Shown: positions 14,401-25,300 of the stretch, one piece after another
Position numbering within the stretch: position 1 is the first letter of the stretch
Layout of the letters: every line of letters begins with the position of its first letter
Source: Datnioides undecimradiatus
Lineage: Eukaryota; Chordata; Actinopteri; Lobotiformes; Datnioididae
Reading direction: 5' to 3'
NCBI GenBank assembly: GCA_008933995.1
Contig: WARS01000052.1
Location: 5,084,001 to 5,148,000, forward strand
DNA: 64,000 nucleotides
The notes under the pieces: model-generated
What the model saw: the letters and a program-made list of their open reading frames with translations, nothing else
The model's database searches: none
What the model was told of the DNA's origin: nothing
Program-made: the position numbers and the translations under genes

Positions 14401-14718
14401 GTTGTGTCTGTCATTCTTGTTCGTGGCATTACATGTAATAAATGATTTATTTTGTGACTGACTGACTGACTGTTGACAGAGGGCTTCCAATAACCACTGT
14501 CTTCCTAGGTGTGGTGTTGGCTGACTTTTTCTCCTCTGTGTACTCTGTCCCAGCATGTAACCCAACAATGTGGCTTTGCATTGTAAACTGGGTGACCTTA
14601 CAAAATTTTTAGTGAAAAGCACACCTTTCCCGCGTCCTTGCACTTCTGCTAGGTGAGGCCGTCTGGGTACTTCATGCACCTATAATAAAACTGCCCAGAC
14701 AAACATACAAACATACAT
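10956..14718 (+). repeat. Tandem duplication, copy 1 (about 3.76 kb)
   Basis: From tcttatttgaaag at 10956 to acatacatt at 14718 this block is repeated head to tail directly afterwards. Long shared anchors run in the same order through the whole block, e.g. ggctagaaacagtgcaggtt at 12381 and 16137, the TC run near 13551 and 17310, and tgactgactgactg near 14457 and 18223. Copies differ at many small insertions, deletions and substitutions. No gene is visible inside. Confidence 0.9.
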
Positions 14719-15150
14719 TCTTATTTGAAAAGACTGGTCAAACAAAACACTTGACATGATATTATTAGCATTTGAGAAAATTCACAGAATTATCATATTT
14801 TAATCCTCAAGAGAACATAAATGTCTATTCTCCAGCAATTCTTCAACCAATCTATCCATGAGTTGTTGGGACATGCAACTCCATGACAACCAGAAATGTC
14901 ACTGTGGCACTAGATAAGAGTGGATTTATCATCTGAGAACCATAAATCTATACAAACATTTTATGGCAATCCATACATGAATATGTTGAATATTTCCTTG
15001 GATAAGTGAACATTTTACTATATTTGGTATTATGGTGGAAAAGTGAAGGATTGTTGGTGAACAACAAGCATGTACACAAACTTTTCATGGCAATCCGTTT
15101 AGTAGTTTGTTGACATATCAGTCTGGACTAAGTTGTTTGACTGACCAATA
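14719..15150 (+). repeat. Family A repeat, 5'-truncated by the duplication junction
   Basis: This is the part of the 10773-11412 repeat that lies inside the duplicated block. It starts abruptly at the junction and ends with the same cagtctggactaag and gactgacca words. Confidence 0.6.
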
Positions 15151-18100
15151 AAGTGGCATCCGTCAAAGTTCACTTTGAATATGAGCAGTAAATAAACAAT
15201 TACAGCCAGAGGTCTGTAGCATAATCTCTTAATAACATGTCATCTACATTGCATCATTCATTCACTTGCAGCAGGATCAAACCTCACGTTAATTCACAGT
15301 ATCAAATCTTCCAATTGCCGTATAACTAGTCCCTTTATTGCCGAAGTGTAGCTGATGTTGCTTCAGAAATTCACATGCTGATTTATTAAAATTAAACTGG
15401 GTTCGTACTCTGGGTTTATTCATTTGCATCATACTTTCCCTATATTTATTCATATAATAAAAACCATGGCCATTCATGAGATTGACAAGCCAGGCAGGTT
15501 CTCAGACTGATTTGACCACCTGGAACTCAATTGTTACTGAATCATATGTGTCCAAAGCAACTAAGGACTGCTAAAAAAGCTTCAAATTAGCCAAATGTTG
15601 AAATGCAGCTCAGAACACGAAAACTGGACTCAGTAAATATGCCTATATGCATTTGTGTGGAACTGTTATTATCTTAAAGGTTGATGGCTGCTTGGAAAGA
15701 CTCTTCCCAGTGACTATTTTTATGACTGGAAACCCTGCCTGCACCACTCATTTAAGATGTCAGAAGGAATATACCTTGCGCAATAAAGTTAGCCAGCAGA
15801 CATTTGTAGTCACTAATCTGTAAGCAATGGTCTTCAACCAGGAAAAACTCCTCCTTCCCCACGTTTCTGAAGAGTCACTGAAGAGTGGAAAAAATAAACC
15901 TGTACCTGAGTGAAACCTTTCCCCCGTTGTTTTGCAAGTTTAGGTTTTCCTTATGGGTTTGTTGACCACTTGTTGTGAAGCGAAGCAATGTTTGATGAGG
16001 TAGCTCACAAGAGTTAGAACAAACACATTCACAGGAAGACAAAAGGTCAGCCACAATACATGTTATTCCACCAAGGTTTACTGTTAGAAACGTGCAACGT
16101 GCCAGGCAGGTCAGGAAATGAAAACTGGTAGAACATGGCTAGAAACAGTGCAGGTTTCAGAATGTTGTATTCATCTCAAATGTTTTGGCGAGAAAAGTCG
16201 CTAGCATGTTTGATAAGCCTCAGGGACAACCATGTGTTCTGGAGAGTGAATTTAAGCATAACTTTGTTTACTAGAAAACACAGGATAACCAACATGAGAG
16301 ATTCCCTTCTCTGTAATGTTTCCTTGCTGACCCAGTAAAAGTCTTACTTTAGAAGATCGGGTCTGCTTAAGTCTTAATAGTTTAATAGTTCCAGCTAAAC
16401 CTCCATTAAATACTGCTAAACTAACTTATTAGCCATTAGAATGTGGAAGGTGCCCAGTGGAGCTGAGCAACATTAGCAATGGTGTAGTACTTGTCCAATA
16501 TGAGGTTATTGAGGATTGTAGGGTTGATGAATGCAATAAATCTGAGAAGACTAACAAGCTCAAGCAAACCATGTTACAGTTGTTGATAATTTTATATTAC
16601 ATGTAGTTATTTGTTAGACAATTAATGCAACTTCAAGAATACTGCATGTGCTGAGCCACGGCACATGTGGCATTAATTAACAGATTTTTATGATTTACCA
16701 TTTACTACCTCCAACTTTGCCTTAATTCCCAGAGTCCATCCTCCTTAAAGATTGATCGTCATCTTCAGACACATGAATGTTTGTGAGCATTGTCTCATAG
16801 ATCTCCAACAGTACAATTGCTATTGTACAAATGTCAATGAGTGGGAAACAGAATTCAGAAAGTTAACTCAAAGCGTTTATGCAGTGCATCAAAGATGACA
16901 CAGAGATTTATGCTTGACCACACCAAACAAGAGTAATGAGGAACATTCATGGCCCTATAAAACAGCAACTCCCAAAAGTGCTCTAAAACAATAGGGTTCA
17001 TGAGTTCAACGTCTTCAGTGTACAAGCCATATTATTATTCATTGCCAAGTTCTCTGCTGCTTTGTCTTTGTTTTTGCTCTTTCCTTCTCATCTTTTTGTG
17101 AGTATCTTTCCTGTTTCTTTTTAGACTTTTATATCGCTTATTTCAACATTTGTAGTTTAAACCCAAAAGACTCAAAAGTCCGGTATGTAAACTGGATCAT
17201 TTGACATCATAATTTTTTTTTCTTCCTTAGAGCCGATAACAGGACATGACTTAGCAACTCAGATTTGTCTGTGGCTTGCTGTGTTTCACACTGAATAGGG
17301 AAGGCTCATGATCAGTCTCTCTCTCTCTGCTATCAGTTTTTACTGCTGACGGCTGGAGACAGGGCTCAGTGAGACTTTGGCTCATGAAATACGAGATGCT
17401 TGGGGCATGTTTAGATTATCTGAACCTCTCCACTTAACTCGCCATAACACTCTGTTCACTGCTGAGAGAGGAATTCATCACACAGTCTTGACAAGTAACA
17501 TGAAAATAGGATGGCTTCTTTTCATCTATGTCACTCCTCTGGTACAGTTGGAGATTGTGCATGGTGATATCTGATCTCTACTTTTGCAACTGTACAGACC
17601 TACCTGCTCTCATTCATTGTGCTTCTTCATATATGTTGAACTCAGGTTATTATTTCAGCTCATGTTAAGAGTGTTTGTTCTTTCCAGAGATGTAACACTC
17701 AGATGTAATGCAAATAACTCATCACGTGTGCATATCTGATGCTGGTGACATAGCTTCCTGGATTGGCGGTGTTAGTCTGTCAGTAGTCCACCACTTTTAA
17801 TCATGACTGAAATATCTCAATACTTATTTCATGGATGACATTCATAAGTAAAGTAAAGTATGAATTTCTATGACTTTTAGTGATTAAAAGTGTTCTCAGG
17901 TGCCATCATGAGCTTGCATTTGGATTTTTAAAATGTCTTGGCATTTATTGGATAGATTCCCACTAAATTTGCTAGGACATGTCCCACCGGACTGAATTAT
18001 AATACTTCTTCAACTTTTCACCTAGATCAAACAGGTCCAGAATTTACATGTATTTTAGTTTTGTAACACTCTCTTACAGAAATAACCTCCGTAGCCTTTG

Positions 18101-18480
18101 TGTATGACTGAAAATGCACACATTAACAAAGAAAAGTGTGCAAACTGTGCTAGAAATTCAGTTTTAAGTTGTGTCTAATGTTCTTGTTCGTGGCATTACA
18201 TGTAATAAATGATTTATTTTGTGACTGACTGACTGACTGACTGACAGAGGAGCCAATAATACTGTCTTCCCTGGTGTGGTGTTGGCTGTTTCTTTTCTCC
18301 TCTGTGTACTCTGTCAGCATAACAGCAAGTAATGACTGCATTGTAAAACTGGGTGACCTTACAAAATTTTGAAAGTGAAAAGCACACACCTTCCGCGTCC
18401 TTGCACACTTCTGGAGTGAGGGTGAAGTCTCCTGGGTACTTCATGCACCTATAATAAGCATGCCCAGACAAACATACATT
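14719..18480 (+). repeat. Tandem duplication, copy 2 (about 3.76 kb)
   Basis: Second head-to-tail copy, 3762 bp against 3763 bp for copy 1, in spite of dozens of small indels. It ends at acatacatt (18480), after which the sequence becomes unique. The ORFs present in the two copies are not conserved between them, which argues against coding content. Confidence 0.9.
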
Positions 18481-21411
18481 CCACTCAGTGGTTGTGCGGT
18501 CTGCGCTGTCTAGTATGCATCCCTCTCCACCCCCAACCAGACACACACGGGCTTCTAGCTGGAAAATTCATAGTAATAAGGATCTCTTGTGGTTACATCT
18601 TCTTGTGATCTGGTAGAGGACGTCTGAGTTCAGAAGACCCGGTTGAAACTTTGTTCTTTACTGCAGCTGGTGCTTCGTACAGAATTGATGAAGGGAACCA
18701 TCATTCAAATAGAGACTTGTGTTCAAGGGCTCCCTGTCATCCAGGTGAAGTAACTCTGAGCACCTTCTGAATTACTGTGAGCTCCGGGGTTCCTGGCTGG
18801 TGTGTGCACTGTAATGAGTGTCATGAGGAAATGCTTCTGTACATTTAGTCAGAAGATGTTTCCTGGGCACAGTATAGGGTTTTGGATGAATGACATCTCG
18901 CTGCAGCAATAAATGTATATGCTGAACTTTTATTTTTAAAATTCCTGTGCTCAAGTGACTGTAAATCTGCAGCGAGGTGTGTCAGTGTACTGTCTCTGGA
19001 AAGCAGCAACAGGAATTTTATTCTGAAACTTGAAAGCATTCAGATTAAAAGCTGCCTCCAGTAGAAAAACAGCCAGTGGGCAACATTTTCAAGACATTTT
19101 TGTTTTTATAGCTGCTCTGGGCTGAACCATGTAAGGAGTAGAGACCTATTATAGAATAATTATACAATGTCATCTTGGTACACATTGGCAGTAAATGCAT
19201 CAGTTGTAATCATATGTTTTAAACTACAAAGAGGGCAGCTCTAAAGACAAGTCTTCTTGAAAATTGTAGACCATCCCAAGAGACAAGAGTCTATAAGGAG
19301 CCGCTGGATGCCTATCAGTACATTTTGTCAGCTGTCCGAGTCCTGTTTGAAAGAAAAACTAAAGACTTTAGTTTTGGTTGTACAAATTTCCTCTCTGCCA
19401 ATGCAGGAGGGCTCATCAAAATAAACCAAACATTTGGAACCACAGTCCCGAGAAGCAACATGAACAAGAGGTTCTGACATTTTCTGCCAAACAACTTGAA
19501 AAAAATGACAAAAAAAAAAAAAGCCACTTATATGCCAGAAAACTAATGTGCACTGTTAGGCTGCTTCCAGAAGGGTTTTATACTGCTGAGTGAGCACAAG
19601 GTCACCACATTGGGTCATGGATAAATAATGCAAACAATTCAGACAGGCCAACATGACAAATTTTGCCTCAGAGCTAATTTGTTTTTAATATTTTGAAGAA
19701 TGGCCATTTCTGCTTATGTTTGTGATTTTCAGTTGTGTCCCAGTTATTTCCTGTTTAATCTTGAGTCTTTTCTAACATTTAGCTAATTCTTTTTTCTACT
19801 TCCAATTTTCTTTTTTCCTTCTGACCTGTTCTTGATTTGTGACCACCTGAGTTTCCCCACCTGCATCTCAGTCTTTAATAAGCCTCTCTCAACATCTTAT
19901 ATAATGCCAGACACCCTCTATGTATCTGCTCTGCATACCTGTAACCTGTTGGTTTTGACTTTTTTGCCTGTCCCCATGGATTCATCTGCTTTGGTGGTCT
20001 GCTCTTCAACTTACCTGCTCTGCCTTAGTGACGGCTTTGTTTTCTGTTCCATTTTTTTAGAATGAAAAAAAAAAGAACCATATTTACAAAGGTCAAACAT
20101 TTTAACGCTATCAGTTAATTATCAATCCATTAAAAGTAGACGTCTGTCTTAATCTGTGTTTTAGCCACATTCCAGTCTGGCGTTGTTGATAAGTCAGCTG
20201 CCTCATTACTCTGGTCCAGTCTGCAGCAACACATCAGCTATCTGATGGATTGCCATAAAACATTGCACAGACTTTCATGATCCTCAGAGGATTAGGCCTT
20301 CTGACTTTACATCTAGAAGCAGCAGTAGGGCAAAATCTTCGCTTATCCTGTGAGATATCACAACATCGTAGGATTTTGTACATATATCCATTGGTTCCAT
20401 GTGGAATACCCTAATGGTGTTGATGATACACTGACTTTTAACTCAGCATCTTGTACTTGTACTTGTATCACATTTGCATTGTAAGTGTAACATTAGCATG
20501 TCAATGTTAGCATTCAGGTCGAAGCAGCAACATAGATTAGAATAAACTCACCACCTCGCAGGTCTAGGTTATTAACAACCTCACAAAACGGCTATTAGAA
20601 CAAACTCACAGAGCAGCTAGCGTGTCTTAGTCTGGTTTAACACAAATTATCATTCCATTAATATTGTATGTTTGCCTTAAGGACACATTTATATTTTCAG
20701 CTGTGCTCAGGTTAGGAGAGGGTTGTCGTAAAACTCAAAATGACTGGTTGACATCCCCAGTCACATCCCCAAGTTATGGTATAAAAAAGGGTTTTACTCA
20801 GCAGCTGCCACCAAACTGCCCATGAGCAAGACATGTTCTCTTATCCAGTAGAGCTTTACGGTGGCCAGAAGTAGAAACTGTGGTTTTACAGAGTTGCAAC
20901 CAGATGAGCTTAATATGAAAATGCTCAGCAAATTACCCTGGGTAAATAAATGTTTGAAAATTGCGTGGCCCTAATAAATCCGACCACTATTCTGCACACC
21001 CTGGAGTCAAGCGACTGATTGAAGCCATACTCACACGCACAACAGTATTTGACCTTATTTTGAACACCCAGCCATGTCCAGCCATGTAGGCAGTGACCTG
21101 TACTGTTTGATCCTAATCCCTATTATCCAAATTATTCATTTTTACTAAATCTTTACCTCAACATATCTGCTAAGGCTGTGGTTCTAATTTCTGTCTTGTG
21201 ATAAAACACATAAACACTGACAAATTTTCCAAAATGTGGTTTAGGTTTGTGTGAGAGCTGCTGCCATTGTACTGTTAAACCCGTCTTTCATCGGTACACA
21301 AGGAAAACCAAATCAAGGGGACAACTCTATAGCTACCACCTGTGCTTCCATTCTTTGTTCCAGTCATCTTAAACCATTAATTATTTTCAGGCCTCAGGAG
21401 CCCTGCTGTCC
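18481..21411. other. Unique non-genic DNA upstream of col11a1
   Basis: No coding signal found. It contains one reverse-orientation family A repeat (20246-20520). Distal promoter or enhancer elements are possible but cannot be identified by eye. Confidence 0.55.
20246..20520 (-). repeat. Degenerate family A repeat, opposite orientation
   Basis: Contains gatggattgccataaaac, cctcagaggatta and, further on, taacattagcatgtcaatgttagc. These are the reverse-orientation hallmarks of the same repeat family as at 10773-11412. Confidence 0.5.

Positions 21412-21440
<29 letters not shown>
21412..21440 (+). repeat. Poly(A) run, 29 bases
   Basis: Uninterrupted A29. It might be the tail of an old retrotransposed copy, but no recognisable element body or target-site duplication was found next to it. 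Confidence 0.95.
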
Positions 21441-21443
<3 letters not shown>

Positions 21444-22035
21444 AAAGAGCTCCTTGAGGAAACTCCTAAAGTCTGGAAAACATTTCATTTTGGCCATTGA
21501 GGCTTTTATATTAGCCGTTGGCCCGTGTAGTTGCTATTCAGGCTCTTTTCACATTCTTAGGCTTTCAGGAAAGGTCTGAAATAACAGCTCCACCCCGCCA
21601 CTTAATATGCATTGAGAGTGTTTCATTTAGTTCAGTATCTCCTCAGCTGCTCCGTGTCCTTTCTTATGAGCATATTTTTATGAGAAATGTGTAACAATTC
21701 CCTTTATTTGTTCTATTATTTTAAATAAATCTTTGTCCTTAACTGAGAGAAACGTGCGTGGGTATGTTTCTAGAATAGTATCTGTCTGGGATACTGCACT
21801 GATTCCTGTAATTAGGTTGCACTGGATTGTAGTGATGCTCCGACTGATGCGACTCAGATCTCCTCCAAAGCGCAGGGGGCGGGTCCCGAGACAACTTTCC
21901 CGACTGGTGATTTGATGAACAGAGGATTTTCCAGTGTCAGTATCTTGCACTCGGTTCAGGTTCAGTGTTACGGCGTTTGTCCAGCCTCCTCACGGTGCGC
22001 AACTCTCAGGGAATAGAGAGGTTTGCGCTTTTTTC

Positions 22036-22074
22036 ATGAAAGCCCTTTACCATCAGTCTGAGAGCTGGGCTTAA
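22036..22074 (+). other. Upstream ORF 1 in the probable 5' leader (12 codons)
   Basis: An ATG at 22036 opens 12 codons and stops at TAA (22072-22074), 154 nt before the col11a1 start codon. Its ATG context (ttttcATGA) is poor. It is a real upstream ORF only if transcription begins 5' of it, which is not shown here. Confidence 0.35.
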
Positions 22075-22133
22075 GGGGGAGCGGATCTGAAGGGCCCAGT
22101 CTGGCTGAGAGAGGCATCCCTATACTTTGACAC

Positions 22134-22145
22134 ATGGCGCTGTAG
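22134..22145 (+). other. Minimal upstream ORF 2 (Met-Ala-Leu-stop)
   Basis: ATG GCG CTG TAG with a G at +4 and A at -3 (acacATGG), a strong initiation context, 83 nt before the main start codon. If transcribed, it could lower initiation at the col11a1 ATG. Confidence 0.4.
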
Positions 22146-22228
22146 TGTAAGCACATTTTTGTGGATTGTGGAAGGAAGAGAATTTTATTAAAAGTCGCCC
22201 GTTTTCTGTACATCTGCGGGCGCTCACC

Positions 22229-22343
22229 ATGGAGATGCAAAGATGGACCACCAGGTGGAAAACGAAAAGGTGGCTATGGGATTCAACGCTAACCGCTGCG
22301 GCAACGTTAATTTTGATTCTGCACGCTGCCAGCGTCAGAGCAG
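22229..22343 (+). CDS. col11a1: col11a1 exon 1 (coding part): signal peptide
   Basis: 115 nt, 38 codons plus one base. It has a long basic n-region ([13 protein letters not shown]) followed by a hydrophobic core (residues about 24-36, [15 protein letters not shown] type) and small residues before the exon end, as expected for a secretory signal peptide. The donor is CAG|gtaaga. The split Ala codon is completed in exon 2. Confidence 0.95.
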
Positions 22344-25300
22344 GTAAGAAGTTGCATCTTAATAGACGCTGCAGTCACTGTGGCAACTCCAGGGTATCCC
22401 GGACAGCTCGAGAGCGTCCAATAGGCTGGCGACCAGCCCATAGGTGATAGTAGGCTGATAGCCAGCGGCTGGCCATCAGCTTTAACTTAGAAGCCAAACG
22501 ATGGCTGGCAAAGTTACCATGACTCAGTTTACTTACATTTTTCCAGACCTATCCACCCTATCCAACATAACAGCTGATACTTTTGTGTGTGTGTGAGTGT
22601 GTGTGTGCTTTTCCTATATTCCAGACATTTATGACGAAGGTCGGTATCTTTTTTTTTTTAACTGTCGAGTGAAACCAAATTAAGCCCGTATCGTGAACGC
22701 ACCAGCATCCAAGCTTCCAGTAACTTTTAAACAGTTTTGTCTCTAAGTTTTGTTGATGACTTTGAATTTGTTGAAGTTTTAGTATCGGCATCTTGGGTAG
22801 CTCAGAGTATCTATGTAGGCAAAGTCTGCCATGCAGGTGTGGTAAGCTGCTGTCCTCGATGACCACACCTGGATGTTGATTTATTTTCCTGACACCACTA
22901 CTCTTGTGGTCTGCGTAAAGGTTTGCCGTAAAACTATACCAGAGACCATTTCACTCTGTTTGAGAGCTTATGTTATAACAGAGAAGGAAAATCATTCTGT
23001 GTGCACTTTTGTTCCTCTTCCCAGATTGCCAATACTCATCCAAACATTTAGGATTTTACGCATACCTTTTACGCACGGCGCTTCATGATGAAATTAATAT
23101 TCCACGTTTTATTAAGTTTTTCCAAAGTATTAGTTGGGTAAAAGCCTGACAGTTGGAGTCAAATTCACAAAATACATTCAATTTGTTTATTTTCTTTAAT
23201 AAGCCTCAGCTGCCTTACTCATATCACAATCTGACAGCTATCAACAGAGTTGATTGTGAGACAGCGAGCACAGTGTAACTTTAAAACCTACAGCTTTTGT
23301 TAAACATTTCTGACAGTCTTGAAACTACACAAGGCACAGCATTGTGGAATTCTGTGAGTGAAATTCATCTTCTGGCCTGGAGGATCACCATCTTTCCACA
23401 TTATCCTGGCTCCCTCTAAGTCCAAGAAGGGGCGTTGATGGAAAAAAGAAAAAAAAAAAATCTGGAGTATTTTCTTTGCTTTAAAAACACATATGTGGGT
23501 CACATTAACAGCTTCTTTATATTTCCTTTGTCTGTGAAGTCACAGAGACATCCATAGTTTGCTGTGGCTGTAACTAGGAGAAATATGCGTGTGTGTCTCT
23601 TTGGAAGAATTTTGCCTTTTAATATTTGTGGTTTGGACATCAGATCAGATATTATGCAACCTTTCAAATGTTTGTCTTATTGTATCAGACCCATTATACT
23701 GAAAGAAATAAAGTTATTTTAAAAGTTCAAATTTAATATTGCTTTATCACAGTTTTAATCCTAACTTTATATATAACTGCTGGTCATTTGTGTAATGTAT
23801 TGCTTCCTGTCTAGACATTTCCTGTATTAAGTCCCACCCAGTTTTGAAACATCACCATCCATTATTTTTACTGTACTAGTCCAATGATACATAAAGAAAT
23901 CATTCATCAAAGGGCCAATTGCAGAGAGCTCTCCAAAAATGAAAAGATCATGAAAGCAAATACCACAGTGACATGACTTGCCTATTGCCCATCTTTCTTC
24001 ACTCTGACTGATATTTAAACTAACCATAATTGCATGATGTGCTAGCAAACATTTACAGGCTTTCCAATGTACTTTAATTGCTGCCTATGCTGCCAACTCT
24101 CAGTAGATGGCAGTGACACAGAAAAGATGCTGCTGCACGACCGCAGGGCCACAGAGAAATTAAGTCAGAATGTCACAGACTTAAAAGTTAATCACAAGTC
24201 TAAACTTAAACATTAAGCTGTATGGCTCTGTGAGTTATGCGATGGCGAGTGCTGGAATTTTTTTTCCTATACAGCTGAAAATGGTATTTTAATGCTGATG
24301 AGGGTCTGCCGGTGAAATTGCTTTAATGATTTTAACAGGTTTCTCGTGTCACTGCATGCTTCACTGCCTCAGGGGAAATCACACTCCTTTGTCATGTTAG
24401 TAGCTTGTTAACATGGCAGATAGTATATCACAAATCCCCGACAGCAGTCAGGAAGATGTGTCATTAAAAATCAGAGAGACTGACAAATTACCCCTCAGAC
24501 AAGACTGTGGCTAGTCTGGTACCTTTAGCACGAGAGAGCTGTCTTCTCTCTCTTGTGGGTTTCATCCTTATCATTAGGGCATGGTTTATTCCTTTTTAAA
24601 GTTAGAAGGATGGGAATCAAGATGTGTTGAGGGTATAGCATGTCAGCTCAAACTGCAAGTCTGAAACGCTTTTAAGAAGCCATACTTATTCATTTGGGAT
24701 CTTTAATGGTTTTGGGATATTGCCTGTTTTTCAGGGCTTCTGTGAAGCGCTGGTTGTGGAAAGAGAGGGGCTGAAGAGTCGGGGGTTGGGGTGTGGAGAG
24801 GGAAGGGGGGTTCCTGGCCAATTCAGCACATCTGGAATATATGAGGCCTTGAGGTATGCAGTAATGCAGAAAGGCATTCTGAAACTCACAAAGAGACCTT
24901 TAGTCCAAGCTTTCTTTTTTGTTTTTTTTTGTTTTTTTGAAAAACCAGTAGCTCTCTACTTGGGACAATATTCAGAAGAGCCACAGACTATTTTCTTTTT
25001 TATGAGGCATTTGGTGTGAGGATGAAAACTTGGCATTTGGTACCTCACATTTGTATTCTATTCTGTCTGTGTTCGAGTCAGAAGTCAGTCTGGTAGTTTT
25101 AAGGACAACACAAACCCTGTGTCTGTTATGTTACTCCTTGCGCGGTGTCAGTCATAAAGCCCTTTTTATTTCATCTCTCTCTTAGGTGATAAAAGATTGG
25201 ATTTAATAGAAATCAAAAGAAGAAAATCAGATTTTACTTGCTGCGCTGCCTGCTTGATGTTTTCACTATTTGAATTCATGAACTGTGGCTTTGGATCATC

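Larger units (their letters stand above)
21860..22228 (+). promoter_or_regulatory. col11a1: Probable col11a1 promoter-proximal region and 5' leader
   Basis: This is the segment just upstream of the start codon. GC content rises relative to the upstream DNA. A GC box (gggggcggg) lies at 21875-21883. No convincing TATA box or transcription start can be fixed by eye, so the promoter/leader boundary is unknown. In frame with the start codon, a TAA at 22148 closes the upstream reading. Confidence 0.5.

Noticed and set aside
18214..18546. A 110-codon minus-strand frame spanning the end of duplication copy 2
   Set aside because: The equivalent region of copy 1 does not keep the same frame, so it is not under coding constraint.
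21412..21440. Poly(A) run as the tail of a LINE or processed pseudogene
   Set aside because: No coding remnant or target-site duplication was found beside it.
22166..22228. N-terminal extension of the col11a1 reading frame upstream of the ATG
   Set aside because: The frame is open back to a TAA at 22148 but contains no ATG. The start at 22229 has a good context and gives the expected alpha-1(XI) N-terminus.
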